From Cardiocondyla obscurior (lineage: Eukaryota; Arthropoda; Insecta; Hymenoptera; Formicidae): a stretch of DNA of 64,000 nt. Of this stretch, positions 1-9,515 are shown piece after piece. The position numbers and the translations under genes are program-made. Numbering within the stretch: the first letter of the stretch is position 1; every line of letters starts with the position of its first letter. The notes under the pieces are model-generated. The model saw only the letters and a list, made by a program, of their open reading frames with translations. It did no database searches and was not told the DNA's origin. The DNA lies in the NCBI RefSeq assembly GCF_019399895.1, contig NC_091877.1:3782001-3846000 (forward strand), given 5' to 3'.

Positions 1-2503
1 TAATACCCGTCAACGGGTACGCCTTCGATTCTATACTCGCGATCGCGACCCGCGTGGATTATGCGTCGACCGAGTTCGCGTTCCCTCCACACCAGCCATT
101 GAAGTGCTTTACGCGAATCAGGGTTTCTGTAGTCCCCGGCCGGTATGATTCCTATTTGGTTTTCGCGTAAGAAATTTTTGTGAAAAACCCGCATGCAAGT
201 GGAGGCGATAGTTGTGCACTCCTCGAAGGAACACACGTTACCACGTTCTAAAAATATACGTCTAAACGCCATACATGCGCGTCGGAGGATGTCGACGTCG
301 TCGCGACAATATTTGATTATTTCCTGTTGGAAATTAAATACGATATTTTTTTCCAGCATTTCAGCGTGCCATGTTAAAAATCGTTTGCGCTCTTCGTCCT
401 TCATTTGATCTGGAGAATAATAGTGCACAGCAGGTAGCGGACCGATGTAGTTTTGGTTTTCTTTCTTGTTAAATAAATGTGGAAAAGTACCTTTGACTAC
501 GGCCCCCTGCAGTCCGAAAGCTTTAGGTAACTCGGCTAAAGCCATAGGCATGTAATTGACGCTGTCAACAAATTTTGTTCGTCCGAGGGTCATTACTATT
601 ATTTTCGAACCGTTCAAAATTAAATCCGATTTTTGCCGAGTATCCTGCGTTTCTACAAGGTATTTCAAAATGAACTGTGCATCGAATGCTTTAGCATTGT
701 AAGCGATGCAGATAAATTTTTTTTAATATTTTGTTTCACGTGTGGCAAAATCGACAAGCTGCTTTACAGGATCGTGATAAAATACAAATTCGCGTGTACC
801 ACACCATCGGCAACGAATCGTCATGTCGTCTATCGCGGCGCATGTTTCGCAAATTTGTTGGGCGACGCAAAGAGTGGGAACGTGAGTTTTTATATTTTCA
901 CAGCCTTCGAGCGACACGTTTTGACGTGTTTTAAAATCGTAAAAGATGAAGGCAATTTGATTTCTAGCATCGTTATTTGTAACGTCGTTTTTCTCCGTCG
1001 GCTCTGACGCCGTGCTTGTTCCAGCCTGAACAAGGTTATTGTTTATTGTTTTTTGTTTGAAAGGGTGCATGAAACATCGATGGTTCGCGGGTTGCTTCGA
1101 TCGGCACAGCCTACAATATAGCTCATGGCAATTGTGCGACGAAGCTGTCTTAACAAATCGCCCGCAACCATCACAGTTTCGAACGGATTTGCACACGCTT
1201 TCGCAAGATTTTCCGTCGTAGGATTTTTCCATACGATGTCGTTCAAAACAGGCAGAGCCGAAAAACGTACGATTACACGCATCGCACGTAACAATCGCTG
1301 CGCCGCGAGTTTCACAAATTGGCGTTGCGTAACAACGCGGACAGCGTTTCGCACACCGATGTCCCCTTTCGTTTCTGTACCCTTTATTACACAGAGTGCA
1401 GAACCCCCCGCGAGAACCGGCTGCGGCGGTTAAATTTAGTATGGGATTGTAGTGGCACGAATCTTCGTAATACATTATATTTAATTGATGAGCGAGTTCA
1501 TGCGCTAAAGAGAGGAGTAACGCGGCACCGTCGTATAGTGGTTTTTCGCCGAGAGCAAACGTGCTAAAATTATATATTCTTATTAGGATATTTTCTTCAA
1601 GCAGAACCCGTTGAAAACGCTCAATCTAGCGAATTCCACATCCTTCCGCGGGTATGGCGATACCGGCTTTTCTTGTCAGCTCAAGCGCTAACTCGCGTTG
1701 TAGCGAGGAGGTACGGTATCTTACGGAATTCCATCTCTTATGGAGCTCTCCCTCGCGCAGATTTCCTCGCTCGGAATAGATTCGCACCACTACGAGTGAA
1801 CGCGGAAGACACAAATTATCTGTATTCGCGAGTTGTAAAATCGAGCGTTTAGCAACCCCTGCGTGTGTTAATTTATTTGACATGTTTCCGCGGCCGACGG
1901 AAAGCGCCGCGTTAAAAACTTGAACGTTAAATTTTTTTGCGACATTAATCCCACTAGCGCTTTGTGCTACCGAACTTACGAGATTCCATATATCTTCGTG
2001 AGTTAAGTCCTGTACAGGACGGAACGACAGCCTCGCTGGGCCGTGGGTTAGATTCGCGGAGTTAAACGCTAAACCTACATAATTTCCCGGCTCTCTTGAA
2101 CGCACCGCGTACGCGTGAATTTCGCGGAACGCACTTTCCAGCCAACGGGAAATATCGTGACCATCGGGTGGCTGACGTATTTTAAATGTGGCCTCTTGCC
2201 CGAGTAATTTAAAATTTTTTAATTGTCGTGAATTTTCCGCGTGTAATTCTACATAATTAAATCTATCGCCAACCTCGTCTCGGTGTTCAAACTGGCTATC
2301 TTGCTGATGCTGCTGGTGTTGTGATAGCTGGGGTTCGAGTTGTTCGCTCTCGGCACCGTCGTCGTCGTCGCTGACAATATCGTTAAAGATGCTGTCTTCT
2401 TCGGAGTACCAGTTTATCGGCTCCGTCGCATCTGAGGAGTTGCGGAAAGTAGACGTCGACGACACGCTATCCCGTCGGATTTCGCCACCACCATGCTGTA
2501 TTT
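1..2503 (-). pseudogene. Polinton/Maverick-type DNA polymerase B, N-terminal and exonuclease part, broken and truncated
   Basis: Reading leftward from 2503 one frame runs to the window edge. It holds an N-terminal polinton-type domain (to 1629), a cysteine-rich region with many CxxC pairs (about 1475-1040) and the 3'-5' exonuclease of a protein-primed family B polymerase. Exo I is FYDFKTRQ near 920, Exo II YNAKAFDAQF near 690, Exo III YCRDDVDIL near 310. The polymerase palm lies beyond base 1. Two in-frame stops break it: TAG at 1626-1628, between GCGIR and IERFQ, and TAA at 723-725, just before the Exo II block. The frame is otherwise continuous, so these are point nonsense mutations in a decaying selfish-element gene. 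Such polymerases replicate the element from protein-bound ends. An acceptor-like site (ttttcag) precedes 2503, suggesting this is the last exon of a spliced transcript. Confidence 0.85.
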
Positions 2504-2761
2504 CTGAAAACGAAAAACTTATTAATCTCGCCTAATTGTTAGATTAAAATTAATATTTTTCGCGACGCGTCGACTACATCACACTATATTAAAGCAACTC
2601 ACCTCCAGTTGCTTTATACACACGCGCGGTAAAATAGTCCCCGACTCGCTTTCTTCTTAATATTCAGGCGAGTAAGAAATAGTATCTGACAAAAAATATC
2701 GGCGCAGTATTATAACGGAACAAGCGCGGTAATAAAAATGTAGGTAAAAAACTATAATTAC

Positions 2762-3752
2762 CTTGAGGATAAGAGTGTACAGTTTCATCGCTCTCCGCTA
2801 GCACTATCACGCTTTCCATCGGTTCTTCCTCTTCTTCCTCTCCTTCATCTTCTTCCTCGCCTTCTTCCACATCCTCTAGCGTGTTTTCTTCCTCATCTTC
2901 TTCTTCAGTGACCAAATCATCATCCGATGACATTTCGCGCAATGTCACAGCCCGTGGTTCTCTTGCGTCGTTATCCTCCTCTTCTTCCTCCTCCTTCTCC
3001 TCCTCTTTCATCGTATCCTCTTCCATCGTCTCCTCTTCTTCCTCCTCTTCATTTTCTTCTTCATTGGAATCTAATTCCATTGTTGTCTCACTTTCCACAC
3101 CTGAAAAAGAAAATATTCTATTAATAGATATTCAAAATTTTAATACAATTTTTAAATCAATAAACTTACTCTGAGTGAAAATAAGCGATTCGACCGAGCT
3201 CGGAATCCTTTCGCCGGCGAATACCACGGAGTCATCATCGTCGTTTTCGGAATTTCCCGCGGGAACTTCTGTTGATTAAAGCGCATTTTTATTTTATTAC
3301 GCTGACTTAGATATCACACGTTTATTGTTAAAACGATTTGAATTAATATTAACCTGCAGTTCCAAAAGCATCATGAGCGTTTTGTTCACGTTGTGCAGCG
3401 TCAGGATCGATACGTCTTCTCTTTGTCAAAAATCAATAATTTTAACACCAATTTAATAAATAAATAATTAATTAAAATAGTGTTCAAACTTACGTAAAGA
3501 CAGACGTGGTCGCTCTCCATCGTCAGCGGAACGTTTGCGTGATTGTGGCCTTACAAGAGCCACGGGCCTGGCTTCTGCTTCTTCCGAAGTAGTGCTAAAT
3601 CCGCGTAGAAAATCGGCGATGTATCCACTCACATCTTTTTCTTCGTGCTCGAAACATACACGCACTTCCACTATTTCACGTATAATGTTTAACAGTTTTT
3701 CACACCCCGAGCAATGACCAAGTCCAGCTGTGGCCTTAGGCCACGAGCAAGC
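2762..3752 (-). CDS. Predicted acidic upstream exons of the polymerase B gene
   Basis: Four candidate minus-strand exons with consensus splice sites: 3752-3494 (acceptor tttttag, donor gtaagt), 3420-3354, 3268-3170 (donor gtaagt) and 3100-2762 (donor gtaatt). The last encodes a run of mostly Glu with some Asp, Met and Thr. It ends in codon phase 1 and joins the polymerase exon at 2503 in frame, giving G|AA (Glu). The first has a Cys-rich start (GHCSGCEKL), then an Arg/Lys patch (SRKRSADD). Phases among the three upstream exons were not all reconciled, and a possible small exon ends at 2603. Function is unknown; the acidic tract may be a linker or histone-like interaction surface. The first exon may lie beyond the DIRS insertion at 3998. 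Confidence 0.45.
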
Positions 3753-3997
3753 CTAAAAACGTAAGATCCCGCGCCGCGATTACCACCAATCGCCCTAAGT
3801 TTTAGCGCGGACACTGTCGATTTTTAATTTACGCGGGCCGACCAACCGCCCGCGGCGCGTAGCGCGGACCGCCGTAGCCGGTGACATGGGCCGCTCAACC
3901 GCCCGTACCGCACACCGCCACAGACCGCTCGGGAGGGGGGTTTCCCCCACTCTCGGGCCAACGGGTGTATAAACCGCCTCGAGTGCGAGCTAGGCAC
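3753..3997. other. GC-rich flank left of the DIRS element
   Basis: No open gene is convincing. The stretch is GC-rich, with a TATA-like tataaa at about 3968 on the plus strand. A plus-strand open frame runs through it into the DIRS terminus but has no recognisable content. It ends exactly where the DIRS element begins. Confidence 0.4.
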
Positions 3998-4009
3998 ATT
4001 ATGCGACGT

Positions 4010-4136
4010 CTCGTCCGGATGGATAATCGTAGTAGCGCTCCGCTGCTTAGCAATCAACAGGACAAATTTAACAGGAAAAAACAGGGATGGCGCCACAACC
4101 GTGGCCCTCACCGCGTGTGGCGCCGCAAACCTCATT
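4010..4136 (+). repeat. DIRS left inverted terminal repeat
   Basis: About 127 bases, starting ctcgtccggatggataatcg, match the reverse complement of 8518-8644 with only a few differences. Confidence 0.92.
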
Positions 4137-4213
4137 GTTTTCCTGTTGCACGTGCAATTTACAGGCAAGTTTTTATTTCAGTGATATTTTACATTTTATT
4201 CTCGTTTTTTGAT

Positions 4214-5413
4214 ATGGGTAAATCGTCCCATAAGTCCAAGAAGAGAAAGCGCTCGCCGTCAGACGAGCGGATTTCCACGCTCGAAAGCAAGATGGACCGG
4301 CTTATGGAGATTTTGTCGGGCGCTTTGATTGAGGTTAGAGAACGACCTTCTCGACATTCCTCACCTTCGCCTTCCCCCTCTCAACAGAGAGGCGGGGACT
4401 TATCGCCGTCGGAGGACGAGCAGAGGCGGGTGAAGGATTCTGGGTGCTCGGATTCGCAGAATGTAATTCTTCCGGCGCCACAGCCCACAGGTGTGTACGG
4501 GATGGCTGGATCTGCATTTGCGAAATGCAGGCTGCCTATCGACACAACCTTCCCTCAATTCTCGGCTGATTCTCAATTTTCCCTTCTAGATGTGGTAAGC
4601 ATCCCGGACGAGAGAGAGTTTCCTCCCTCACCTGTTCCAGAGGAAGCTGTGGATAAAATTGGTGCCCTTACAAGAGAGTTATTTGGGGAGGAGCTGCAGA
4701 AAGTAGAGGTGTTGCCCTGGAACGAATTAATTTCTAACAAGTGGCAGTCCCTTTCTCGCCAGGGGTTATCTGAGGACCAGCGCCAGACTCTGCTGAAAAG
4801 ATACGCCCCACCTGACACGGTTGCCTTTCTCAAGGCTCCCAAGCTGAACCCTGAGTGCAAGGCAGGCCTAAAAATAATGCGGTCGTGAAGAGATTTCTTC
4901 AATAGTCTAAATCAAGACCAAGTTGGCGTTGCTCTATGTGCGCTAGGCGAAGCTTTGTCTGACTTTCTGAAGCCTAGTCTGCAACAATCTTTAAGTCCGG
5001 AGGCACGCTCAGCTGTATCTAAAGTTAACGACAGCGCTAAGATCATTGCAGACCTTTTTTACCGCCTTTCGGTAGCCCGTAGGGCTCAAATTCTGCCCAT
5101 CTTAAACTTAGTGGCCAAGGGTACAGCGGACCAATTACAGGCGGACGAGTTCCTGTTCGGTGCTGCCTTTGGAGAGGAGATAAAGAAAGCAACCACGATT
5201 GAGAAGTCTAGCAAGGGCATTGTTAAGGCAGCCCCTTCTTTATCTAGAAGAGCTCTTCCTGTCAATATGTCGGCTCAGGCGAATTCCTCCAAGTTGGGAA
5301 ACGCCCAGGCCCCTGTACGGAATCCGAGACAGGTGAATCGGAGGGGTACAGGGGCACAGACCAGCAGTCGACGGCAAACTTACCGCTCCAGGTCTCATTC
5401 GAGGAGGAGATAG
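4214..5413 (+). pseudogene. DIRS gag-like ORF with one nonsense codon
   Basis: Starts at ATG 4214 (MGKSSHKSKKRKRSPS), a lysine/arginine-rich N-terminus followed by a Ser/Pro-rich segment. The frame is open to 4885, has TGA at 4886-4888, then continues in the same frame to TAG at 5411-5413. The stop is therefore a single in-frame nonsense (CGA to TGA fits), not a gene boundary. The full product would be about 399 residues with a basic, Arg-rich C-terminus (SRSHSRRR). It is followed 17 bases later by the RT frame. DIRS Gag proteins are poorly conserved; the call rests on position and composition. Confidence 0.75.
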
Positions 5414-5430
5414 ACGTTGCTCAGGTAAGA

Positions 5431-7308
5431 ATGGGTGGCAGATTGGCCAGTTTTCTCCCGCGCTGGAGACTTGTCACAACAGACCAGGTTATACTAGAGG
5501 CGGTCAGTGGCTATAAACTTCCGTTTAGAGCACATCCTGCTGTGCAATTATCGGAACCGGTTGTCCATCTTTCTGATTCTGAGCAAAGTATTTGTGCCCT
5601 TGAGATAGACAGACTCAGGGATTTAGGAGCGATTGAACTGGTTTCTGATTGTGAGGGGCAGTTTATTTCACCTTTTTTCATCCTTAGGAAATCATCTGGC
5701 GGCTGGAGATTTATATTAAATCTGAAGGAGTTGAATAATTATATTATAGCTCCACATTTTAAGCTCGAGGACTGGAAGACAGCTATGCGTCTGCTCTCAC
5801 CAGGCGATTATCTAGCCTCTATAGATTTAAAGGATGCTTACCTTACAATCTTAATTCATGAGGCCTACAGAAAATATTTACGTTTTCGTTTTCAGGGACA
5901 TCTATATCAGTTCAGGGCACTTCCCTTCGGTCTGGCTTCAGCACCATATTTATTTTCTAGGATTCTTAAGCCAGTTTTGTACTCTCTTAGGAAAGAGGGT
6001 CTATTCTCTGTGGCCTACCTAGACGACTTTCTACTCATAGCTCCGGACTTTGACCGATGCTCTATTAACGTCTCTACGACCTTAAATCTTTTATCAGACT
6101 TAGGTTTTCTGGTTAATAGAGAAAAGAGCGTTCTCATTCCATCTACCTCTTGTAGATTTCTGGGTTTTTTATTTGACACCAGATCTTTCTCAATTGCTAT
6201 TCCACCAGATAGAAGGACTCATCTCTTGAAGCTTACATCTGCATTCTTAAGTAAAAAATCTTGTAAGATTCGTGAGTTCGCCAGTTTTATTGGCTCATTA
6301 GTTTCTGTTTGTCCGGCGGTTCTTTACGGCATTTTACACACTAAGCTTCTGGAAAGAGTGAAATTTCGGGCTCTACTTGACGCGGATGATAATTTTAATG
6401 CCCAGATGACGCTTCCTGTGTCTATTAGAGAAGACCTTATCTGGTGGAAGGATAATTTTGAGGATAACTCGCAGATTAATAAGATTAGACCGGGTAATTT
6501 TGACTTGACTATTTTTTCGGACGCTTCCACTTCTGGATGGGGCGCTGTCTGTGCTGATAGCCGTACTCATGGTTTTTGGTCTTCTGGGGAAAAACAATTC
6601 CACATTAATTATTTGGAGCTGTTGGCAGTTTATCATGGCCTGAGATGCTTTGCCTCCCATCTCTGCCATGTTAATATTCTGTTAAAAATAGATAATGCTA
6701 CGGCTATAGCATATATTAATCGTATGGGTTCTGTTAAGTTCCCGCATTTATCTGATCTTTCTAGGAAGATTTGGCTCTGGTGTGCAGATCGGGACATTTT
6801 TCTCTTCGCCTTCTACATACCTTCTTCCCTGAATGTTGAGGCGGATGCTGAATCGAGAGTGAGTTCAGAGGAAACCGAGTGGTCCCTGGGAGCAGCGTAC
6901 TTTAGGGAAATTAATTCGGCCTTTGGGCCCTTTGATATAGACCTCTTCGCGTCGTCTATTAATAAGAAATGTTCAAGGTTCGTTTCATGGCTCCCGGATC
7001 CTGAGGCTTGGGCAGTCGATGCTTTCTCGTTAGATTGGGGCAACTTCTGTTTCTATGCTTTTCCCCCCTTCATTTTGATTCTGAGGGTTTTACGGAAAAT
7101 AATTTCAGATAAGGCAGAGGGAGTTGTGGTTGTCCCTTGGTGGCCGGCTCAACCTTGGTTCCCTCTATTCAGTAGACTTTTAATTGAACCTCTGGTTTCC
7201 TTTGGACCCAATATTAATGCATTGTCTTCTCCTTTTAGGGAGTTTCACCCAGCCTGGAGAAGGATTTCCCTGGTGGCAGCGAGATTATCCGCAAAGCCTT
7301 TAGGTTAA
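5431..7308 (+). CDS. DIRS reverse transcriptase-RNase H polyprotein
   Basis: A 625-residue open frame. RT motifs run in order: NLKELNNYI (about residue 108), SIDLKDAYLTI (about 130), ALPFGLASAP (about 168) and the catalytic box YLDDFLLI (about 196). RNase H follows, with IFSDASTSGWG (about 361), the Glu in NYLELLAVYHGL and the Asp in KIDNATAIAYI. The last 150 residues (FDIDLFASSINKK to VVVPWWPAQPWF) form the C-terminal block seen in DIRS/Ngaro-type polyproteins, in the position of the methyltransferase-like domain of DIRS elements. It copies element RNA to DNA. No inactivating change was seen. Its 3' end overlaps the recombinase frame. Confidence 0.92.
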   Translation: MGGRLASFLPRWRLVTTDQVILEAVSGYKLPFRAHPAVQLSEPVVHLSDSEQSICALEIDRLRDLGAIELVSDCEGQFISPFFILRKSSGGWRFILNLKELNNYIIAPHFKLEDWKTAMRLLSPGDYLASIDLKDAYLTILIHEAYRKYLRFRFQGHLYQFRALPFGLASAPYLFSRILKPVLYSLRKEGLFSVAYLDDFLLIAPDFDRCSINVSTTLNLLSDLGFLVNREKSVLIPSTSCRFLGFLFDTRSFSIAIPPDRRTHLLKLTSAFLSKKSCKIREFASFIGSLVSVCPAVLYGILHTKLLERVKFRALLDADDNFNAQMTLPVSIREDLIWWKDNFEDNSQINKIRPGNFDLTIFSDASTSGWGAVCADSRTHGFWSSGEKQFHINYLELLAVYHGLRCFASHLCHVNILLKIDNATAIAYINRMGSVKFPHLSDLSRKIWLWCADRDIFLFAFYIPSSLNVEADAESRVSSEETEWSLGAAYFREINSAFGPFDIDLFASSINKKCSRFVSWLPDPEAWAVDAFSLDWGNFCFYAFPPFILILRVLRKIISDKAEGVVVVPWWPAQPWFPLFSRLLIEPLVSFGPNINALSSPFREFHPAWRRISLVAARLSAKPLG

Positions 7309-7340
7309 GAGGCACTCCATCAGTAGCTATAGAGACCACC

Positions 7341-8243
7341 TTGGGATCCATTACGCCATCTACAATTGCCCAATACACTAAACCACTCAGGTTGTGGTGG
7401 AATTTTTGTTTAGAGAAACAGGTAGACTGTTTTTCACCACCAGTATCGGCTTTCCTAGAATTTCTCTCGGACAGACTGCTAGAGGTTTCCTTCTATTCGA
7501 CGCTTAATTCCTACAGATCGGCGATCTCTCTAATTTCTAATAATGATATCGGTTCTAACCCTCTAGTAAGGAGGTTCTTTAGAGGTGTTGCTTCACTTAA
7601 ACCGCAACGCCCGCGATACGACTTTATTTGGAACCCGTCTCCGGTTATCGAGCATTTGGCGACAATATACCCCTACGAGGACGTTCCCTTGGAGATTATT
7701 TCCAGAAAATTAATTACTCTTTTAGCTCTAACCACTGCCCAGAGGATGCAGACTTTAGCGGCCATTCGAATTTCCAACATTAGATTTTCGGATAGGTTAA
7801 CGATCAAGATCCCAGATAAACTAAAGACTTCGGGAGTGGGGAGGTCTCAGCCCTTCCTTTCATTTAAACCCTTTAAGGAGCGCCCTGAATTATGTGTCTT
7901 TTCTCTCACTAGACACTATATCGAATTATCTCGAGAAGTTCGGGAAATTGGATGTGACCCACTCTTTATTTCCTGTCGTAGACCTTACAAACCAGTGTCT
8001 TCGCAGACTCTAGGACATTGGGTGAAAAGCGAGCTGGGAGCTGCTGGGGTAGATGTATCAATCTTCTCAGCACATTCCACCCGCCATGCCGCGACCTCGC
8101 TTGCGGCCAGTAAAGGGATTAACCTGGAAGAGATTAGACGAACTGCGGGATGGACTAAATCTTCAGATGTTTTTGCAAGATTCTATAAGAGACCTATTCT
8201 TAAGGAGAATTTCCAGTCGGCCATTCTTAGTATTAACGAATGA
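7341..8243 (+). CDS. DIRS tyrosine recombinase
   Basis: A phage-integrase-fold recombinase of about 300 residues. It replaces the DDE integrase of LTR elements and inserts circular DNA without target duplication. Catalytic residues visible by position: Arg in TTAQRMQTLAA (about 134), the HxxR box in AHSTRHAATS (about 245-248), GW in RRTAGWTKSSD, and the nucleophile Tyr in FARFYKRP (about 282). The frame is open upstream of 7341 (IIRKAFRLRGTPSVAI), so translation may begin inside the RT 3' end, an overlap usual for DIRS. There are no internal stops. Confidence 0.92.
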   Translation: MGSITPSTIAQYTKPLRLWWNFCLEKQVDCFSPPVSAFLEFLSDRLLEVSFYSTLNSYRSAISLISNNDIGSNPLVRRFFRGVASLKPQRPRYDFIWNPSPVIEHLATIYPYEDVPLEIISRKLITLLALTTAQRMQTLAAIRISNIRFSDRLTIKIPDKLKTSGVGRSQPFLSFKPFKERPELCVFSLTRHYIELSREVREIGCDPLFISCRRPYKPVSSQTLGHWVKSELGAAGVDVSIFSAHSTRHAATSLAASKGINLEEIRRTAGWTKSSDVFARFYKRPILKENFQSAILSINE

Positions 8244-8363
8244 TTTATTTTCTTTTCTCAGGCTGTACTAAGTGTATTTTCTTTTATATTCTCCTTTTAT
8301 TTTCGCAGATTGCGTTAAATATATTTTCTTTCTTTTTTGTGTGAGCAAATTCTAGGTTAAACA

Positions 8364-8466
8364 ACTACGATTATCCATCCGGACGAGACGTCGCATAATT
8401 GATGAATTGAACGAACTTACCTTAGTGAAGTTCGATTACAATTATGCTAGTCTCGTCCGGATGGAG
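8364..8466 (+). repeat. DIRS internal complementary region
   Basis: The left half is the reverse complement of the left end (from 3998) and the right half the reverse complement of the right end (to 8697). It acts as template for joining the two ends during circle formation. Confidence 0.92.
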
Positions 8467-8517
8467 ACCCACCACTACCCACCCTTTTTTGTTTTCGAAT
8501 TTGCTGGGTTAAACTTA

Positions 8518-8644
8518 TGAGGTTTGCGGCGCCACACGCGGAGAGGGCCACGGTTGTGGCGCCATCCCTGTTTTTTCCTGTTAAATTTGTCCTGTTGATT
8601 GCTAAGCAGCGGAGCGCTACTACGATTATCCATCCGGACGAGAC
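8518..8644 (-). repeat. DIRS right inverted terminal repeat
   Basis: Reverse complement of 4010-4136; it continues to the element end at 8697 through sequence shared with the internal complementary region. Confidence 0.92.
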
Positions 8645-8697
8645 TAGCATAATTGTAATCGAACTTCACTAAGGTAAGTTCGTTCAATTCATCAATT

Positions 8698-8753
8698 TTC
8701 CTCGCTGGAGAGCACTCCAGTAACCGATCTTCCGAGACTTGGGCGCTCCCAAG
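8698..8753. repeat. Left stub of the 64-bp minisatellite, split by the hAT insertion
   Basis: The stretch ending cttgggcgctcccaag resembles a diverged 64-bp unit. It ends with the 8-bp hAT target copy at 8746-8753 and resumes at 13256. Confidence 0.7.
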
Positions 8754-9210
8754 CAGTGATGGGAATTTTAGCTCCGAGCAACATCGATGTTGCTGAAGTG
8801 GGGGATCACGCACACACGCCGGCGTCCTGTCGGTGAGCGCGCTTCGCTCGGCTTTCAGAAGAGGACAGATATATATATGTTCCGTCTTTGTCGCACCGAG
8901 GCAGCTACGATTCGTAGGCGACGAATCGTAGCCTTCGAGTTACGGTGACTAAGACGAGTGCTCGCATCGTGCGAGCCGCGTGAATCGCGGGCACCAAGAT
9001 GCATGTTTTTTTACAGGCTGTATGTTAGAATATGATGTAGTCTTCCGCATTACCCAGGAGGTGCCACTTACAGTGCGTTAGGTTTTTTAACGTGGACCTT
9101 CGCCAGTAGCCATATCATACCACATTTCTGAATTGTCCAACACGCAAAGTGTCCGACAAACTTAATATTAAATTGTTAATAAATAAACTGTCCAACACGC
9201 AAAGTGTCCG
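8754..9210 (+). repeat. hAT 1 left terminal inverted repeat
   Basis: About 460 bases that match the reverse complement of about 12793-13255 with scattered differences. Contains a short palindrome near the tip (gcaacatcgatgttgc). Confidence 0.88.
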
Positions 9211-9482
9211 ACAAACTTAATATTGAATTGATAAAAAAAAAACTGTCCAACACACAAAGTATCCGACAAAACTGTCCAATACGCAAAGTATCCGACAAAT
9301 TTAATTTTAAATTGATAATAAATAAACTGTCCAACACGCAAAGTGTCCGACAAATTAAATTTTAAATTAATAATAAATAAACTGTCCAATACGCAAAGTG
9401 TCCGACAAATTTAATTTTAAATTAATAATAAATAAACTGTCCAACACGCAAAGTGTCCGACAAACTTAATATTGAATTGATA
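9130..9482 (+). repeat. hAT 1 subterminal tandem repeats
   Basis: About seven copies of a core like gtccaacacgcaaagtgtcc, itself a partial palindrome, separated by AT-rich spacers of about 35 bases. Two inverted copies lie at 12788-12870. Such arrays are the usual binding sites of hAT transposases. It is not CRISPR: spacers are themselves repeated. Confidence 0.85.
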
Positions 9483-9515
9483 ATTATTAAACTTTTTTTT
9501 TCATAAATAAATTAT

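Larger units (their letters stand above)
3998..8697 (+). mobile_element. DIRS-type tyrosine-recombinase retrotransposon
   Basis: A 4.7-kb element with Gag, reverse transcriptase-RNase H and tyrosine recombinase genes in that order. Its ends are inverted repeats (4010-4136 against 8518-8644). An internal complementary region at 8364-8466 matches the outer part of both ends. Reading that region in reverse gives the right end (ttcaattcatca) joined to the left end (attatgcgacg), sharing the trinucleotide ATT found at 3998-4000 and 8695-8697. This is the known DIRS circle-junction design, and it sets the element limits to the base. No target duplication is expected or seen. The RT and recombinase frames are open; gag has one nonsense codon. 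Confidence 0.93.

Noticed and set aside
2881..3174. Serine-rich ORF on the plus strand
   Set aside because: Antisense shadow of the Glu-rich exon.
3881..4213. N-terminal extension of the DIRS gag ORF
   Set aside because: It runs through the host flank and the terminal repeat; the ATG at 4214 starts the basic Gag-like sequence.
9130..9482. Possible CRISPR array
   Set aside because: Spacers are themselves repeated and AT-rich, the setting is an insect transposon, and position fits transposase-binding subterminal repeats.
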